DNA of 64,000 nucleotides from Actinomarinicola tropica (GTDB taxonomy: Bacteria > Actinomycetota > Acidimicrobiia > Acidimicrobiales > SKKL01), in NCBI RefSeq assembly GCF_009650215.1, contig NZ_CP045851.1, positions 1,465,189 to 1,529,188 of the forward strand, read 5' to 3'. The notes under the pieces were generated by a model. The model was not told the DNA's origin. It ran no database searches and saw only the letters and a program-made list of their open reading frames with translations. Of this stretch, positions 35,910 to 44,317 are shown one piece after another; the stretch's first letter is position 1, and the number at the start of each line of letters is the position of its first letter. A program made the position numbers and the translations under genes.

Positions 35910-36224
35910 TCAGCCCGCCGCGCGGGAGAGGAGCCAGGAGCGGCTGCGCTCCCACCACCGTTGCAGCACCCCGCGGTCCGTCGGCGCAGCGGTCGGTTCG
36001 GCCACGGTCGGGCTCACCACGTCGCCGAGTGCGCCGGCGAGCAGGCCGATGAGCTGCGGCGCGGCCTCGACCGGCACCCGCGTGGCGGCGAGGCACACGT
36101 TGCCCTGCCAGTGGCTGATGACGAACTGTCGACCCTCGGGGTGCCAGGTGGCGCGCAGGTAGGCATCACCGCCCCGCGCGTCCTCGACGAAGACCCGCTG
36201 CCCGGTCGCCCACACGTTCCCCAC
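35910..36224 (-). CDS. Conserved-looking hypothetical protein (about 104 aa)
   Basis: Function unknown. A compact domain: WATGQRVFVEDARGGDAYLR, then ATWHPEGRQFVISHWQGNVC and ATRVPVEAAPQLIGLLAGAL, that is, beta-strands followed by a helix, with a Trp-rich tail (RWWERSRSWL). It looks like the small actinobacterial proteins of this pattern but was not matched to a named family. The start is uncertain: GTG 36224 is listed, TTG 36236 is the next possibility; neither has a clear ribosome site. It is divergent from the AhpD-like gene. Confidence 0.6.
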   Translation of the reverse strand: MGNVWATGQRVFVEDARGGDAYLRATWHPEGRQFVISHWQGNVCLAATRVPVEAAPQLIGLLAGALGDVVSPTVAEPTAAPTDRGVLQRWWERSRSWLLSRAAG

Positions 36225-36317
36225 GGAGGCATCCAACCACCGGGCACGGCGCCGTGTCGAGAGTCGGGTGGGAGAGGGGCACGGGACAGCCGCAGGGATC
36301 TGGTGGATGATGCGCGG

Positions 36318-36956
36318 ATGCAGACGACCCCGGAGCGCGCTGAAGGTACGGATCCCGACGAGGGCCACCGTCGACCGGCGGGGTTCCTGTCCGCCCCGCG
36401 CCTGTCGGCGGCCGCTCAGGAGATGTTCGACGGCGACGTGGCCGGCGAGGGCTACGTGATGGAGCTCACGCGCGTGTGGGCCCACGACCCGGCCCTCCAG
36501 CCCCGCCTCGGGGACCTCCTCGGCGGAGCCACCGAGACCGCAGGGCTCAGCCTCCGCCAGCGAGCGGTCCTCGTGACCGCCACGGCCTCGACGATCCGCG
36601 ACCCCTACTGCGGGCTGGCGTGGGGTCGTCGACTGGCGGATGAGACCTCGGCCGACGTCGCAGCCGGGTTGCTGCGGGGCGACGATGCGGCGCTCGACCC
36701 CGCCGACCAGGCGCTGGCCCGGTGGGCGCGCCGTGCGGCGGGACGACCGCACGAGACGACGGCGGCCGACGTCGACGACCTGCGGCAGGCCGGGTTCGAC
36801 GACGCGCAGATCCTGGGCATCACCGTCTACGTCGCAGGACGGATCGCGTTCTCCACCGTGAACGCCGCCCTTGGAGCCCGCCCGGACCCCGAGCTGCTCG
36901 CCGCCGCGCCACCGCAGGTGCGCGACGCCGTCGCGGCCTACACCGCCGCGCCCTGA
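36318..36956 (+). CDS. Carboxymuconolactone decarboxylase/AhpD-like family protein
   Basis: A 212-residue all-helical protein with the pattern of peroxidase-related AhpD-like proteins: FDGDVAGEGYVMELTRVWAH, SLRQRAVLVTATASTIRDPYCGLAWG, then a second helical half with DVDDLRQAGFDDAQILGITVY. True AhpD has ExxCxxCxxxH; here only one Cys is present (DPYCGLAWG), so thiol-disulfide chemistry of AhpD type is unlikely. The start is ATG 36318. Function unknown beyond the fold. Confidence 0.82.
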   Translation: MQTTPERAEGTDPDEGHRRPAGFLSAPRLSAAAQEMFDGDVAGEGYVMELTRVWAHDPALQPRLGDLLGGATETAGLSLRQRAVLVTATASTIRDPYCGLAWGRRLADETSADVAAGLLRGDDAALDPADQALARWARRAAGRPHETTAADVDDLRQAGFDDAQILGITVYVAGRIAFSTVNAALGARPDPELLAAAPPQVRDAVAAYTAAP

Positions 36957-36978
36957 GGGGGTCGCAGGCCGCCAGCGG

Positions 36979-38478
36979 TCAGGCGCGGGCCCCGAGGAGC
37001 GACTCCCAGAGCTGGCGCTCCTCCTCGAACGGGCCGTGCTGCACGCCGCTGTCCCGGTCGAAGACCATCGTCGAGCGCGTCGTGGTGTCGTACCCGGGCC
37101 AGGCGCCGATCCCCTCGTGGCTCGGGTCGCCGTGGCGGGCGAAGGCGATCCAGGCGTCCATCAGCTGCCCCGACAGGCGGTCGGCGTCAGGTCCCGATCC
37201 GCTCATGCGGTCGTCACCGGTGCGGCCGATCGACCCGAACACGAACGGGATCTCGATGCCGTGGCAGGCGCCGAGGGTCCCGCCTCGAGCGGGGGACTCC
37301 CAGTCGAACTGGTAGTCGAACGTGGCCGGCTGGTGCGCGCATGCGGCCTCGGCCATGCGCAGCGCCGGCATGCGGAAGCGTGACGCCGTGGCCACGGCAT
37401 CGGCGATGTCGTGGTTCGTCGCGCCCAGACCACGAGCGGCGCGAGACGACCGATAGACCTCGACGGCCTCCGCGGCCCGGTCGGCAGCCGCACGGGGGAG
37501 GCTGGCCGCGACCTGCTGGATCAGCGCGCTGTCGTCGATCGGGGGACGGTCGGCGGCGACGTAGAGCTTCTGCTCGTCGCGCGCCGTGCCGATCATCAGC
37601 GGGACATCGGCGACGAGGCCGTCACGGATCGCCGCGAGCGGCTTGGCCGGCAGGGTGTCGCCGTCGATGATGGGCGAGAGCGCACCGCGCGCCCCCTGTG
37701 CCTGGAGCAGCTCGGGAACCGGGACGGACCGCAGAGCAGCCGGGTCCGCGTCGGGCACGCCGATCCGGTCGAGGAAGGCCGTGGCGACCGTGGCCGCGTG
37801 GTCGGGGCCACCGAGGCGGTTGGCGGTGCCACTCTGGGCGATCGCCTTGGCGAACAGGCCGCGTGCGGCGGGCATCGCGAGGAGGGTCGAGACCGCGACC
37901 CCGCCGGCGCTCTGCCCGAAGATCGTGACGTTGTCCGGATCGCCACCGAAGCGCTCGATGTTGTCGCGGACCCACTGGAGGGCGGCGATCTGGTCGAGCT
38001 GGCCGACGTTGGTGGCCGCGCCCCAGCGCTCGCCGCCGTGCCCGCCGAGGTACAGGTAGCCCAGGGCGCCGAGCCGGTAGTTGATCGTGACGACGACGAC
38101 GTCGCCGCGTGCGGCGAGGGGTCCGCCGTCGTAGTGGCGCTGGGTCCCCGAGCCGTGGCTGAAGCCGCCACCGTGGATCCAGAACAGCACGGGGCGTCGG
38201 GCGCCGTCGCACCCGGGCGTGAACACGTTGAGGAAGAGGCAGTCCTCGCTCTCGGGGCCCTGGGCGCGGAACGTCGAGGGGACGAACGGGTCCTGCGGCG
38301 CAGCGGCGCCCGGCGCGGTCGTCTCGACGACGCCGCGCCACGGCGCGAGCGGTGCCGGTGCGAGCCAGCGGCGTTCGCCGGCAGGGGACAGGGCGTAGGG
38401 CACTCCGAGGAAGGCGTGGTCGTGGTCTCGCCGCCATCCCCTGATCGTTCCCAGGGTCGTCTCCACATCGGTGTGCAT
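36979..38478 (-). CDS. Type B carboxylesterase
   Basis: A 499-residue carboxylesterase. Seen are the N-terminal FLGVPYA block, SEDCLFLNVFTPG, oxyanion HGGGFSHGSG, nucleophile motif FGQSAGG, the acid in the central region and the catalytic His in GACHGIEIPFVFG. Without a signal peptide it is cytoplasmic. The substrate is unknown; p-nitrobenzyl-type esters are hydrolysed by related enzymes. The start is ATG 38478. A paralogue lies at 41927-43453. Confidence 0.92.
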   Translation of the reverse strand: MHTDVETTLGTIRGWRRDHDHAFLGVPYALSPAGERRWLAPAPLAPWRGVVETTAPGAAAPQDPFVPSTFRAQGPESEDCLFLNVFTPGCDGARRPVLFWIHGGGFSHGSGTQRHYDGGPLAARGDVVVVTINYRLGALGYLYLGGHGGERWGAATNVGQLDQIAALQWVRDNIERFGGDPDNVTIFGQSAGGVAVSTLLAMPAARGLFAKAIAQSGTANRLGGPDHAATVATAFLDRIGVPDADPAALRSVPVPELLQAQGARGALSPIIDGDTLPAKPLAAIRDGLVADVPLMIGTARDEQKLYVAADRPPIDDSALIQQVAASLPRAAADRAAEAVEVYRSSRAARGLGATNHDIADAVATASRFRMPALRMAEAACAHQPATFDYQFDWESPARGGTLGACHGIEIPFVFGSIGRTGDDRMSGSGPDADRLSGQLMDAWIAFARHGDPSHEGIGAWPGYDTTTRSTMVFDRDSGVQHGPFEEERQLWESLLGARA

Positions 38479-38533
38479 GCGGGGACGGTACCCCGGCACG
38501 CGCGCTGGGGTCCGGGACGTGGGCCCGAGCGCG

Positions 38534-39286
38534 TCAGCCGATCGACTGCTCGGGGTCGCCGGTGATGTCGGCGTCGAGGTCCTCCGCCCGCTCGCCGAGG
38601 AGCGACCGGTAGAGGACCGCACCGATCACCGCACCGACGATCGGCGCCAGCCAGAACAGCCAGAGCTGGGCGATGTGGTCCCCGCCGGCGAACAGCGCCG
38701 GGCCGGTCGAGCGTGCCGGGTTCACCGAGGTGTTCGTGACCGGGATCGAGATGAGGTGGATGAGCGTGAGCGCGAGTCCGATCGCGACCGGTGCGGTCCC
38801 GTTCGGCGCGCCGCGCCGGGTCGCGCCCATGATGACGACGAGGAACATCGCGGTCATCACGACCTCGGTGACCAGCGCGGCGAGCAGGCTGTAGCCGCCG
38901 GGAGACAGGTCGTCGAAGCCGTTCGAGGCGAAGCCGTCGCTCAGTTCGAAGCCGTCGACGCCGGTGGCGATGACCGCGAGCACGGCGGCGGCGGCGATCG
39001 CCCCGAGGACCTGCGCGAGGACGTAGCCGACGGCGTCGGCGGCGGGGAAGCGCCGACCGGCGACGAGGCCGAGCGTCACGGCCGGGTTGAAGTGGCCCCC
39101 GGACACGTGGCCGAGCGCGTAGGCACCGGTGAGCACGGTGAGACCGAACGCGAGGCTGACACCGACGAGGCCGATCCCGAGGCTCGTGTCGGGCATGAAC
39201 CCGGCGGCCAGGACCGCCGACCCGCACCCGCCCAGCACCAGCCAGAACGTCCCGAGCGCCTCGGCGCCCAGCTTGCGAGGATCCAT
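38534..39286 (-). CDS. Aquaporin (AqpZ-like MIP channel)
   Basis: A 250-residue protein with six membrane helices and both NPA boxes: GGHFNPAVT (first half) and [10 protein letters not shown] (second half). The selectivity Arg follows the second NPA and His is in LIHLISIPV, the combination of water-selective AqpZ channels. ATG 39286 gives [14 protein letters not shown], the typical AqpZ N-terminus. It lies 55 bp upstream-side of the esterase gene on the same strand. Confidence 0.93.
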   Translation of the reverse strand: MDPRKLGAEALGTFWLVLGGCGSAVLAAGFMPDTSLGIGLVGVSLAFGLTVLTGAYALGHVSGGHFNPAVTLGLVAGRRFPAADAVGYVLAQVLGAIAAAAVLAVIATGVDGFELSDGFASNGFDDLSPGGYSLLAALVTEVVMTAMFLVVIMGATRRGAPNGTAPVAIGLALTLIHLISIPVTNTSVNPARSTGPALFAGGDHIAQLWLFWLAPIVGAVIGAVLYRSLLGERAEDLDADITGDPEQSIG

Positions 39287-39385
39287 GGCGTTCCTCCCGC
39301 CTCTGTGACCGACGTCACTCGGGTGGAACTCTACGCCTCTCACCGACGGCGTCCAGGACCTCTGCGAGGATCAGTCGCCCCCGGA

Positions 39386-39880
39386 TCAGTGGGCGTGGGC
39401 GGGCGCGTGCGGGTGGCTGTGCACGTGGTCGTGGGGGTGGTCGTGGGGGTGCTCGTGGTCGCAGGCCGCGTGGTGGGCGGCGTCCATGCGGTCCCACTCG
39501 TCCTCGTCGAAGGCGAACATGGCGCCGGCGAAGAGCTCCATCTCCTCCTCCTCGATGTGGGCGGCGAGCGCGAAGTACATCCGCCGGTCGAACGAGCCGT
39601 CGACGAGGGCGGCCCGCACCACCCGGTGCTCCTCCTCGAGCCGGTCGTTCGCCTCCAGGGACAGGTCGCCCGTCCCGATGAGCTCGGGGTAGAGGCCGGT
39701 CTCCTCCTTCACCACGTGCTCGTCGAGCAGGTGGAGGAGCTGGTCCCGGGTGGCGAGCCTGGCAGGATCGGCAGGGTCGGCGGCCTCGGCGACCACCCAG
39801 GCCATGTCCAGGATCCGTTCGTGGTCGGCGGTGAGCTCGGCGATCGGTCCGAACTGCCGGCATCCGCAGTGGTCACACAT
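39386..39880 (-). CDS. Hemerythrin-domain protein with His-rich tail
   Basis: A 164-residue protein. It starts with a CxxCxC motif (MCDHCGCRQF), then a four-helix hemerythrin-like domain with His/Glu ligands (TADHERILD, LLDEHVVKEE, LEEEHRVVRA, LAAHIEEEE). The last 27 residues are a His/Asp-rich tail beginning DHEHPHDHPHDH, a metal-buffering type sequence. It could bind a di-iron centre for oxygen or metal sensing and handling. The start is ATG 39880. Confidence 0.88.
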   Translation of the reverse strand: MCDHCGCRQFGPIAELTADHERILDMAWVVAEAADPADPARLATRDQLLHLLDEHVVKEETGLYPELIGTGDLSLEANDRLEEEHRVVRAALVDGSFDRRMYFALAAHIEEEEMELFAGAMFAFDEDEWDRMDAAHHAACDHEHPHDHPHDHVHSHPHAPAHAH

Positions 39881-39972
39881 GACAGCATTCCTCTAGTCGG
39901 GGCTAGAAGAAGGCTGCCGCTTCGTCGAGGGTGCGACCAGGGCCGTTGGTCCCGAACCACCCGGAACCGTCT

Positions 39973-41151
39973 CTAGGTGCGGCTCTGGGCGAGCTGCGCG
40001 TACGCGCGTGCCACCGGTCGTGGGTGCCGCTCGGCGTCGAAGAGGCCGACCTCGGTCACCTCGCCGACCGGTCGGGCGAGCATCGTGTGCCAGTCGTACT
40101 GGTCGCCGCGGCTGTACCAGCAGATGCCGTCGGCGGGCAGGCCGTCGGCCCGCATGCCGTCGAGCGCGTCGACGAGTCCGTCGAGCCACCGCGGTCCGTC
40201 GTCCACGTCCAGGCCGAGGTTGGACGTCTCCGAGACCCAGAAGCGCCGGCCGTAGCGGGCGAACCAGCGGCGGGCCTCGGCGTCGTAGGCCGCCAGGCGC
40301 TCCTCGATCGACAGCGGCTCGGCCCGCTCGCCGTGCACGGTGACGCTCACCGGGTACATGTCGTGTCCGGCGAGGACGCGCTCGATGCCCACCGGGTGCG
40401 CGGCGATCCGGTCCAGGACCGACGCCGGCACGTGCTCGGCGATGTCGGCCACCGACGGGGCGGGCTCGACACCGAAGTGCAGGTCCCACACGAGCTGCTC
40501 GAGCTCTCGGGCCTCCTGCGCCGTCGCCTCGTCATCGGCCGTCGCGGCGACGTGGCAGCCGAACGCCTCGGCGCCGACCCACCATCCGTCGCGGTCGGCG
40601 TCGATGCGGGCGATCGCCTCCACGTTGGCGAGCGTGCAGTGGGCGAGCGCGAGCAGGTGGTCGGCGCGCGATGCCCGACGGTCGTTCCAGATGCCCCACC
40701 GGCCCGAGCACTGGGCGGTGATCGACGGCTCGTTCACCGGGGTGAAGAACCGGGGCTCCCGGTAGCGGGCGAGGAACGCGTCGACGTAGCGGGCGAACCC
40801 GTCGATCCACGCCGGGTCGCAGAACCCCGGGTAGTGGTCGGGGAGGCCGAAGTGGCAGAGGTCGACGATCGGTTCGAGCCCGTGGCGCTCGCAGGCGGCG
40901 AGGGCCCGGTCCCAGAGGGTCCAGTCGTACACGCCCGGTTCCGGCTCGGTGAGCCGCCACGGCATCCCGTAGCGCCACCACCGGACACCGAGGCCGGCCA
41001 CGTCGGAGAGGTCGGCGTCCTGCCGCGCGAGGTGTCCGCTGGCGGCCAGCTCGTCGACACGCACCTCGCGCCCGTCGTGCCACACGAGTGGATCCGACGC
41101 CTCCTCCCCGCACGCGACGAGGAACGACGGCAGGCCGCCCGGTCGGTTCAC
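39973..41151 (-). CDS. Family 1 glycosyl hydrolase-like protein
   Basis: A 392-residue TIM-barrel protein with features of GH1 beta-glucosidases: the N-terminal RWWRYGMPW and DRALAACERHGLEPIVDLCH, acid/base Glu in FTPVNEPS and nucleophile Glu in FWVSETSN, and the C-terminal WYSRGDQYDWHTM. It is shorter and more divergent than classical beta-glucosidases, as in a family found in many soil bacteria. GTG 41151 overlaps the nth stop (41148-41151) by four bases, so it is translationally coupled to nth. Confidence 0.85.
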   Translation of the reverse strand: MNRPGGLPSFLVACGEEASDPLVWHDGREVRVDELAASGHLARQDADLSDVAGLGVRWWRYGMPWRLTEPEPGVYDWTLWDRALAACERHGLEPIVDLCHFGLPDHYPGFCDPAWIDGFARYVDAFLARYREPRFFTPVNEPSITAQCSGRWGIWNDRRASRADHLLALAHCTLANVEAIARIDADRDGWWVGAEAFGCHVAATADDEATAQEARELEQLVWDLHFGVEPAPSVADIAEHVPASVLDRIAAHPVGIERVLAGHDMYPVSVTVHGERAEPLSIEERLAAYDAEARRWFARYGRRFWVSETSNLGLDVDDGPRWLDGLVDALDGMRADGLPADGICWYSRGDQYDWHTMLARPVGEVTEVGLFDAERHPRPVARAYAQLAQSRT

Positions 41152-41840
41152 CGTGTGGCGGGGCGGCTGCGACGGGCGCCGGGGGAGGGGAGGCGCTTCG
41201 TCGACTCCTCGGCCACGCGCTTCTTCACGGCCGCGAACGAGCAGATGGGACAGGCCATCCAGTCGTGGCGCCGGGCGGGGCAGTGCTCGCGGCCGAAGTA
41301 GATGATCTGGAGGTGGCGGCGGTTCCAGGTCTCGACGGGGAACGCCGCCTTGAGGTCCCGCTCGGTGCGCTCGACCGAGCTGCCGTCGGAGAGCCCCCAG
41401 CGCCACGCCAGGCGGTGGATGTGCGTGTCGACGGGGAACGCCGGCACGTCGAAGGCCTGCGCCATCACGACGCTCGCCGTCTTGTGCCCGACGCCGGCGA
41501 GCGACTCGAGAAGCTCCCAGTCGGGGAGCACCTCGCCCCCGGCCTCGAGGAGCTGGGTGGCGGCGAGCCAGAGGTTCTTCGCCTTCGTCGGCGCCAGGCC
41601 GACCTCTCGTATCGTCTCGAGGATCTTCTCGGGACCGAGCTCGACCATCTGCTCGGGCGTCGACGCCAGCGCGAACAGCGCGGGCGTCACCTCGTTCACC
41701 TTCTTGTCGGTGGTCTGCGCCGACAGCGCGACGGCGACGAGGAGCGTGTAGGGGTCGGTGTGGTCGAGGGGGATGGGGGGATCGGGGTACAGGTCGTCGA
41801 GGATCTCTCCGATCCGTTCGACCTTCTCGGCGCGGCGCAT
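41148..41840 (-). CDS. nth: Endonuclease III (Nth), atypical iron-sulfur motif
   Basis: A DNA glycosylase/AP lyase for oxidised pyrimidines, 230 residues from ATG 41840. The helix-hairpin-helix (LAGVGHKTASVV) with catalytic Lys120 and Asp138 (FPVDTHIHR) is intact. The [4Fe-4S] region departs from C-x6-C-x2-C-x5-C: here Cys187, then Cys197 and Cys200 (HCPARRHDWMACPICSF) with His192 between and no fourth Cys. A His ligand or a labile cluster is possible. It is the first gene of an operon with the GH1-like gene, with which it overlaps by 4 bp. Confidence 0.92.
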   Translation of the reverse strand: MRRAEKVERIGEILDDLYPDPPIPLDHTDPYTLLVAVALSAQTTDKKVNEVTPALFALASTPEQMVELGPEKILETIREVGLAPTKAKNLWLAATQLLEAGGEVLPDWELLESLAGVGHKTASVVMAQAFDVPAFPVDTHIHRLAWRWGLSDGSSVERTERDLKAAFPVETWNRRHLQIIYFGREHCPARRHDWMACPICSFAAVKKRVAEESTKRLPSPGARRSRPATR

Positions 41841-41926
41841 CGCCGCCGACCGTAGCGGGGCGCGTGCTTGCCCTCGGTCGACAGATGGGTGACACTTCGT
41901 CACCACGAACCGAGGGGGGATGGCGG

Positions 41927-43453
41927 ATGACGAGGTCCGAAGCTGTCGCGACCGCGCACGGGACGGTGCGCGGCGCGGAGCACGAGGGGATCCGGGTGTT
42001 CAAGGGCATCCGGTACGGCGCGTCGACCGAGGGAGCGAACCGCTTCCGACCGCCGCAACCGCCGCCGACGTGGACCGGCGAGCTCGACGCGCTGGCCTAC
42101 GGCGACTCCGCGCCGCAGACCTTCACGCGCCTCGCCCTCGGGGGCACCAAGGGCAACCGCCCGCCGCTCGGCGAGGACTGCCTCCGGCTCAACGTCTGGA
42201 CCCCTGGCTGCGACGACGCCCGGCGGCCCGTCATGGTGTGGCTGCACGGCGGTGGCTTCGAGGCGGGAACGGGCTCGATGCTGCTCTACGACGGCACGAA
42301 CGTCGCCCGTCGAGGCGACGTCGTGGTCGTCACCATCAACCACCGGCTCAACGTCTTCGGCCACTGCTACCTCGACGACGTCGGCGGGGACGACCTCGCC
42401 GGCTCCGCCAACGTCGGCTTCCTCGACGTCGTCGCCGCCCTGGAGTGGGTCGCGGAGAACGTCGCCGGCTTCGGCGGCGATCCCGGCAACGTCACGATCT
42501 ACGGGCAGTCCGGCGGGGGCCGGAAGGTGAGCATCGCCATGGCCGCGCCGGCGGCGCAGGGGCTGTTCCACCGGGGGATCGTCCAGAGCGGGTCGCACCT
42601 GCGCCTGCACGACCCCGACCGCGCCGCCGGGCTCACGGGTCGCCTGTTCGACGAGCTGGGTCTACGTGCCGGAGATGTGCGCGCCCTCCAGGAGGTCTCG
42701 ACCGATCGGCTCGTGGATGCCCAGGCCACGGTGCGCGGCCGGTTCTCGCCGACGCTCGACGGTGTCGTCTTCGACCGCCACCCCTGGGATCCCGACGCCC
42801 CGTCGCTGTCCGCCCACATCCCGCTGATGGTCGGGACCTGCCGCACCGAGCTGTCGAACCAGGTCGGCACCATGGACCCGACCACGTTCGACATCACCGA
42901 CGACGACCTCGCCGAGCGGCTCGCCCGCTACGTCCCGGCCGACGACGTCGCCGAGCTGGTCGACGTGGTCCGGCGCACGAACCCGGGGGCGAGCGCGCCG
43001 GAGGTGTTCTTCACGCTCGTCACCGCACGGGGATACTGGCTCGACAGCGTCCTGCAGACCGAGCGCAAGGCGGAGCAGGGCGCGGCGCCCGTCTACTCCT
43101 ACCGGCTCATGTGGCGCACCCCGGTGGAGGGCGGGCGGCGGATCACCCCGCACTCGCTCGACCTGCCGTTCGTGTTCGACAACGTCGCCGTGGCCCCCGA
43201 CATGGTGGGCGACCCGACCGAGGAGACCGCGGCGCTGGCCCACGCGATGAGCGAGTCGTGGATCGCCTTCGCCCACACCGGTGACCCGAACAACGGCGCC
43301 GTGCCGCCGTGGGCCCCCTACGACCTCGACCGGCGCACCGTCATGCACTTCGACGTGCCGCCCGCAGTCGTCGACGACCCGCACCGCGACGAGCGCCTGG
43401 CCATGAGTCGCTACGAGACGCAGCAGGCCGCCGGCCGCGCGCTGCACCGATGA
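41927..43453 (+). CDS. Type B carboxylesterase (second copy)
   Basis: A 508-residue enzyme. It has FKGIRYG, GEDCLRLNVWTPG, oxyanion HGGGFEAGTG, nucleophile motif YGQSGGG (usual GxSxG), and His in HSLDLPFVFDN. It starts at ATG 41927 after a GGGGGG purine run. Its stop overlaps an ATG of the next gene (ATGA at 43450-43453). It is only distantly similar to the esterase at 36979-38478, so probably of different specificity. The substrate is unknown. Confidence 0.92.
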   Translation: MTRSEAVATAHGTVRGAEHEGIRVFKGIRYGASTEGANRFRPPQPPPTWTGELDALAYGDSAPQTFTRLALGGTKGNRPPLGEDCLRLNVWTPGCDDARRPVMVWLHGGGFEAGTGSMLLYDGTNVARRGDVVVVTINHRLNVFGHCYLDDVGGDDLAGSANVGFLDVVAALEWVAENVAGFGGDPGNVTIYGQSGGGRKVSIAMAAPAAQGLFHRGIVQSGSHLRLHDPDRAAGLTGRLFDELGLRAGDVRALQEVSTDRLVDAQATVRGRFSPTLDGVVFDRHPWDPDAPSLSAHIPLMVGTCRTELSNQVGTMDPTTFDITDDDLAERLARYVPADDVAELVDVVRRTNPGASAPEVFFTLVTARGYWLDSVLQTERKAEQGAAPVYSYRLMWRTPVEGGRRITPHSLDLPFVFDNVAVAPDMVGDPTEETAALAHAMSESWIAFAHTGDPNNGAVPPWAPYDLDRRTVMHFDVPPAVVDDPHRDERLAMSRYETQQAAGRALHR

Positions 43454-43473
43454 ACGACCCCGGAGGAGCACCG

Positions 43474-44262
43474 ATGGAGTCGATCGAGGAGACCGTGACC
43501 GAGGGGGTCGTGCGTCGACGCTTCGACCTGGAGGTCGAGGGCCGCCAGGTGCCCGGCATCCGTTGGGCACCCGAGGGTGCCGAGCCGACGGCGACGATCC
43601 TGGTCGGGCACGGCGGGTTCCAGAGCAAGGAGGCGCCCAACATCGTCGAGATGGCGGCGCAGCTCGCCCACGAGTGCGGCTACGCGACCATCGCCCTCGA
43701 CGCGCCGGGCCACGGGGAGCGCCGCACCGAGGAGCAGATCCGGCAGCAGGAGGAGGTCCTGCGCCGGCTGCGCGAAGGTGGCGTCGACGAGGAGATGCGG
43801 CGGGGCCGCGAGCGCGTGGTCGACGAGGGCACCCGGACGGGGTCCGACGACAGCGGGCCGGCCCGCCCGCCCCGGATGGTGCGCGAGTGGCGCGCGCTGC
43901 TCGACGCCCTCGAGGGGTCAGACCCCGCCACCGGACCCTACGGCTACTGGGGCGTCTCGATGGGCGCTCGCTACGGCATCCCGCTCGTCGCGATCGAGCC
44001 GCGCATCCGCTGCGCCGTCCTCGGGCTCTTCGGACTCGGCCCCGACCCCGCGTTCCGGGCGACCGTCGAGTCGATCACCATCCCGCTGCTCTTCCTCTTC
44101 CAGTACGACGACGAGCTGATGACGCCGGAGTCGGGCCTGGCGCTGTGGGCCGCGTTCGGCTCCGAGGAGAAGACGATGCACATCAACCCCGGCCCCCACG
44201 TCGGCATCCCGGTCTTCGAGCGCGACGCCTCGGCCGCGTTCTACCGCCGCCACCTGGGTTAG
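43474..44262 (+). CDS. Alpha/beta hydrolase family protein
   Basis: A protein of 262 residues. Motifs: VGHGGFQSKE (oxyanion His-Gly), GYATIALDAPGHGER, nucleophile GVSMGARYG (GxSxG), Asp in FQYDDELMTPE and His in GPHVGIP. ATG 43474 is chosen because GGAGGAG lies 7 bp upstream; ATG 43450 overlaps the preceding esterase stop as ATGA and is also possible. It likely forms an operon with the type B esterase; the two may act on the same class of esters, but nothing shows the substrate. Confidence 0.85.
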   Translation: MESIEETVTEGVVRRRFDLEVEGRQVPGIRWAPEGAEPTATILVGHGGFQSKEAPNIVEMAAQLAHECGYATIALDAPGHGERRTEEQIRQQEEVLRRLREGGVDEEMRRGRERVVDEGTRTGSDDSGPARPPRMVREWRALLDALEGSDPATGPYGYWGVSMGARYGIPLVAIEPRIRCAVLGLFGLGPDPAFRATVESITIPLLFLFQYDDELMTPESGLALWAAFGSEEKTMHINPGPHVGIPVFERDASAAFYRRHLG

Positions 44263-44267
44263 CGGAC

Positions 44268-44304
44268 GGGTGGGGTCGACGGCCGCAGCCGTCCGACCCC
44301 ACCC
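44268..44304. terminator. Bidirectional terminator hairpin
   Basis: Complementary arms GGGTGGGGTC (44268-44277) and GACCCCACCC (44295-44304), with GGC/GCC pairs further in (44281-44283 and 44288-44290), between the convergent alpha/beta hydrolase and acyl-CoA dehydrogenase genes. Confidence 0.65.
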
Positions 44305-44317
44305 TCACGCCGTGGGA

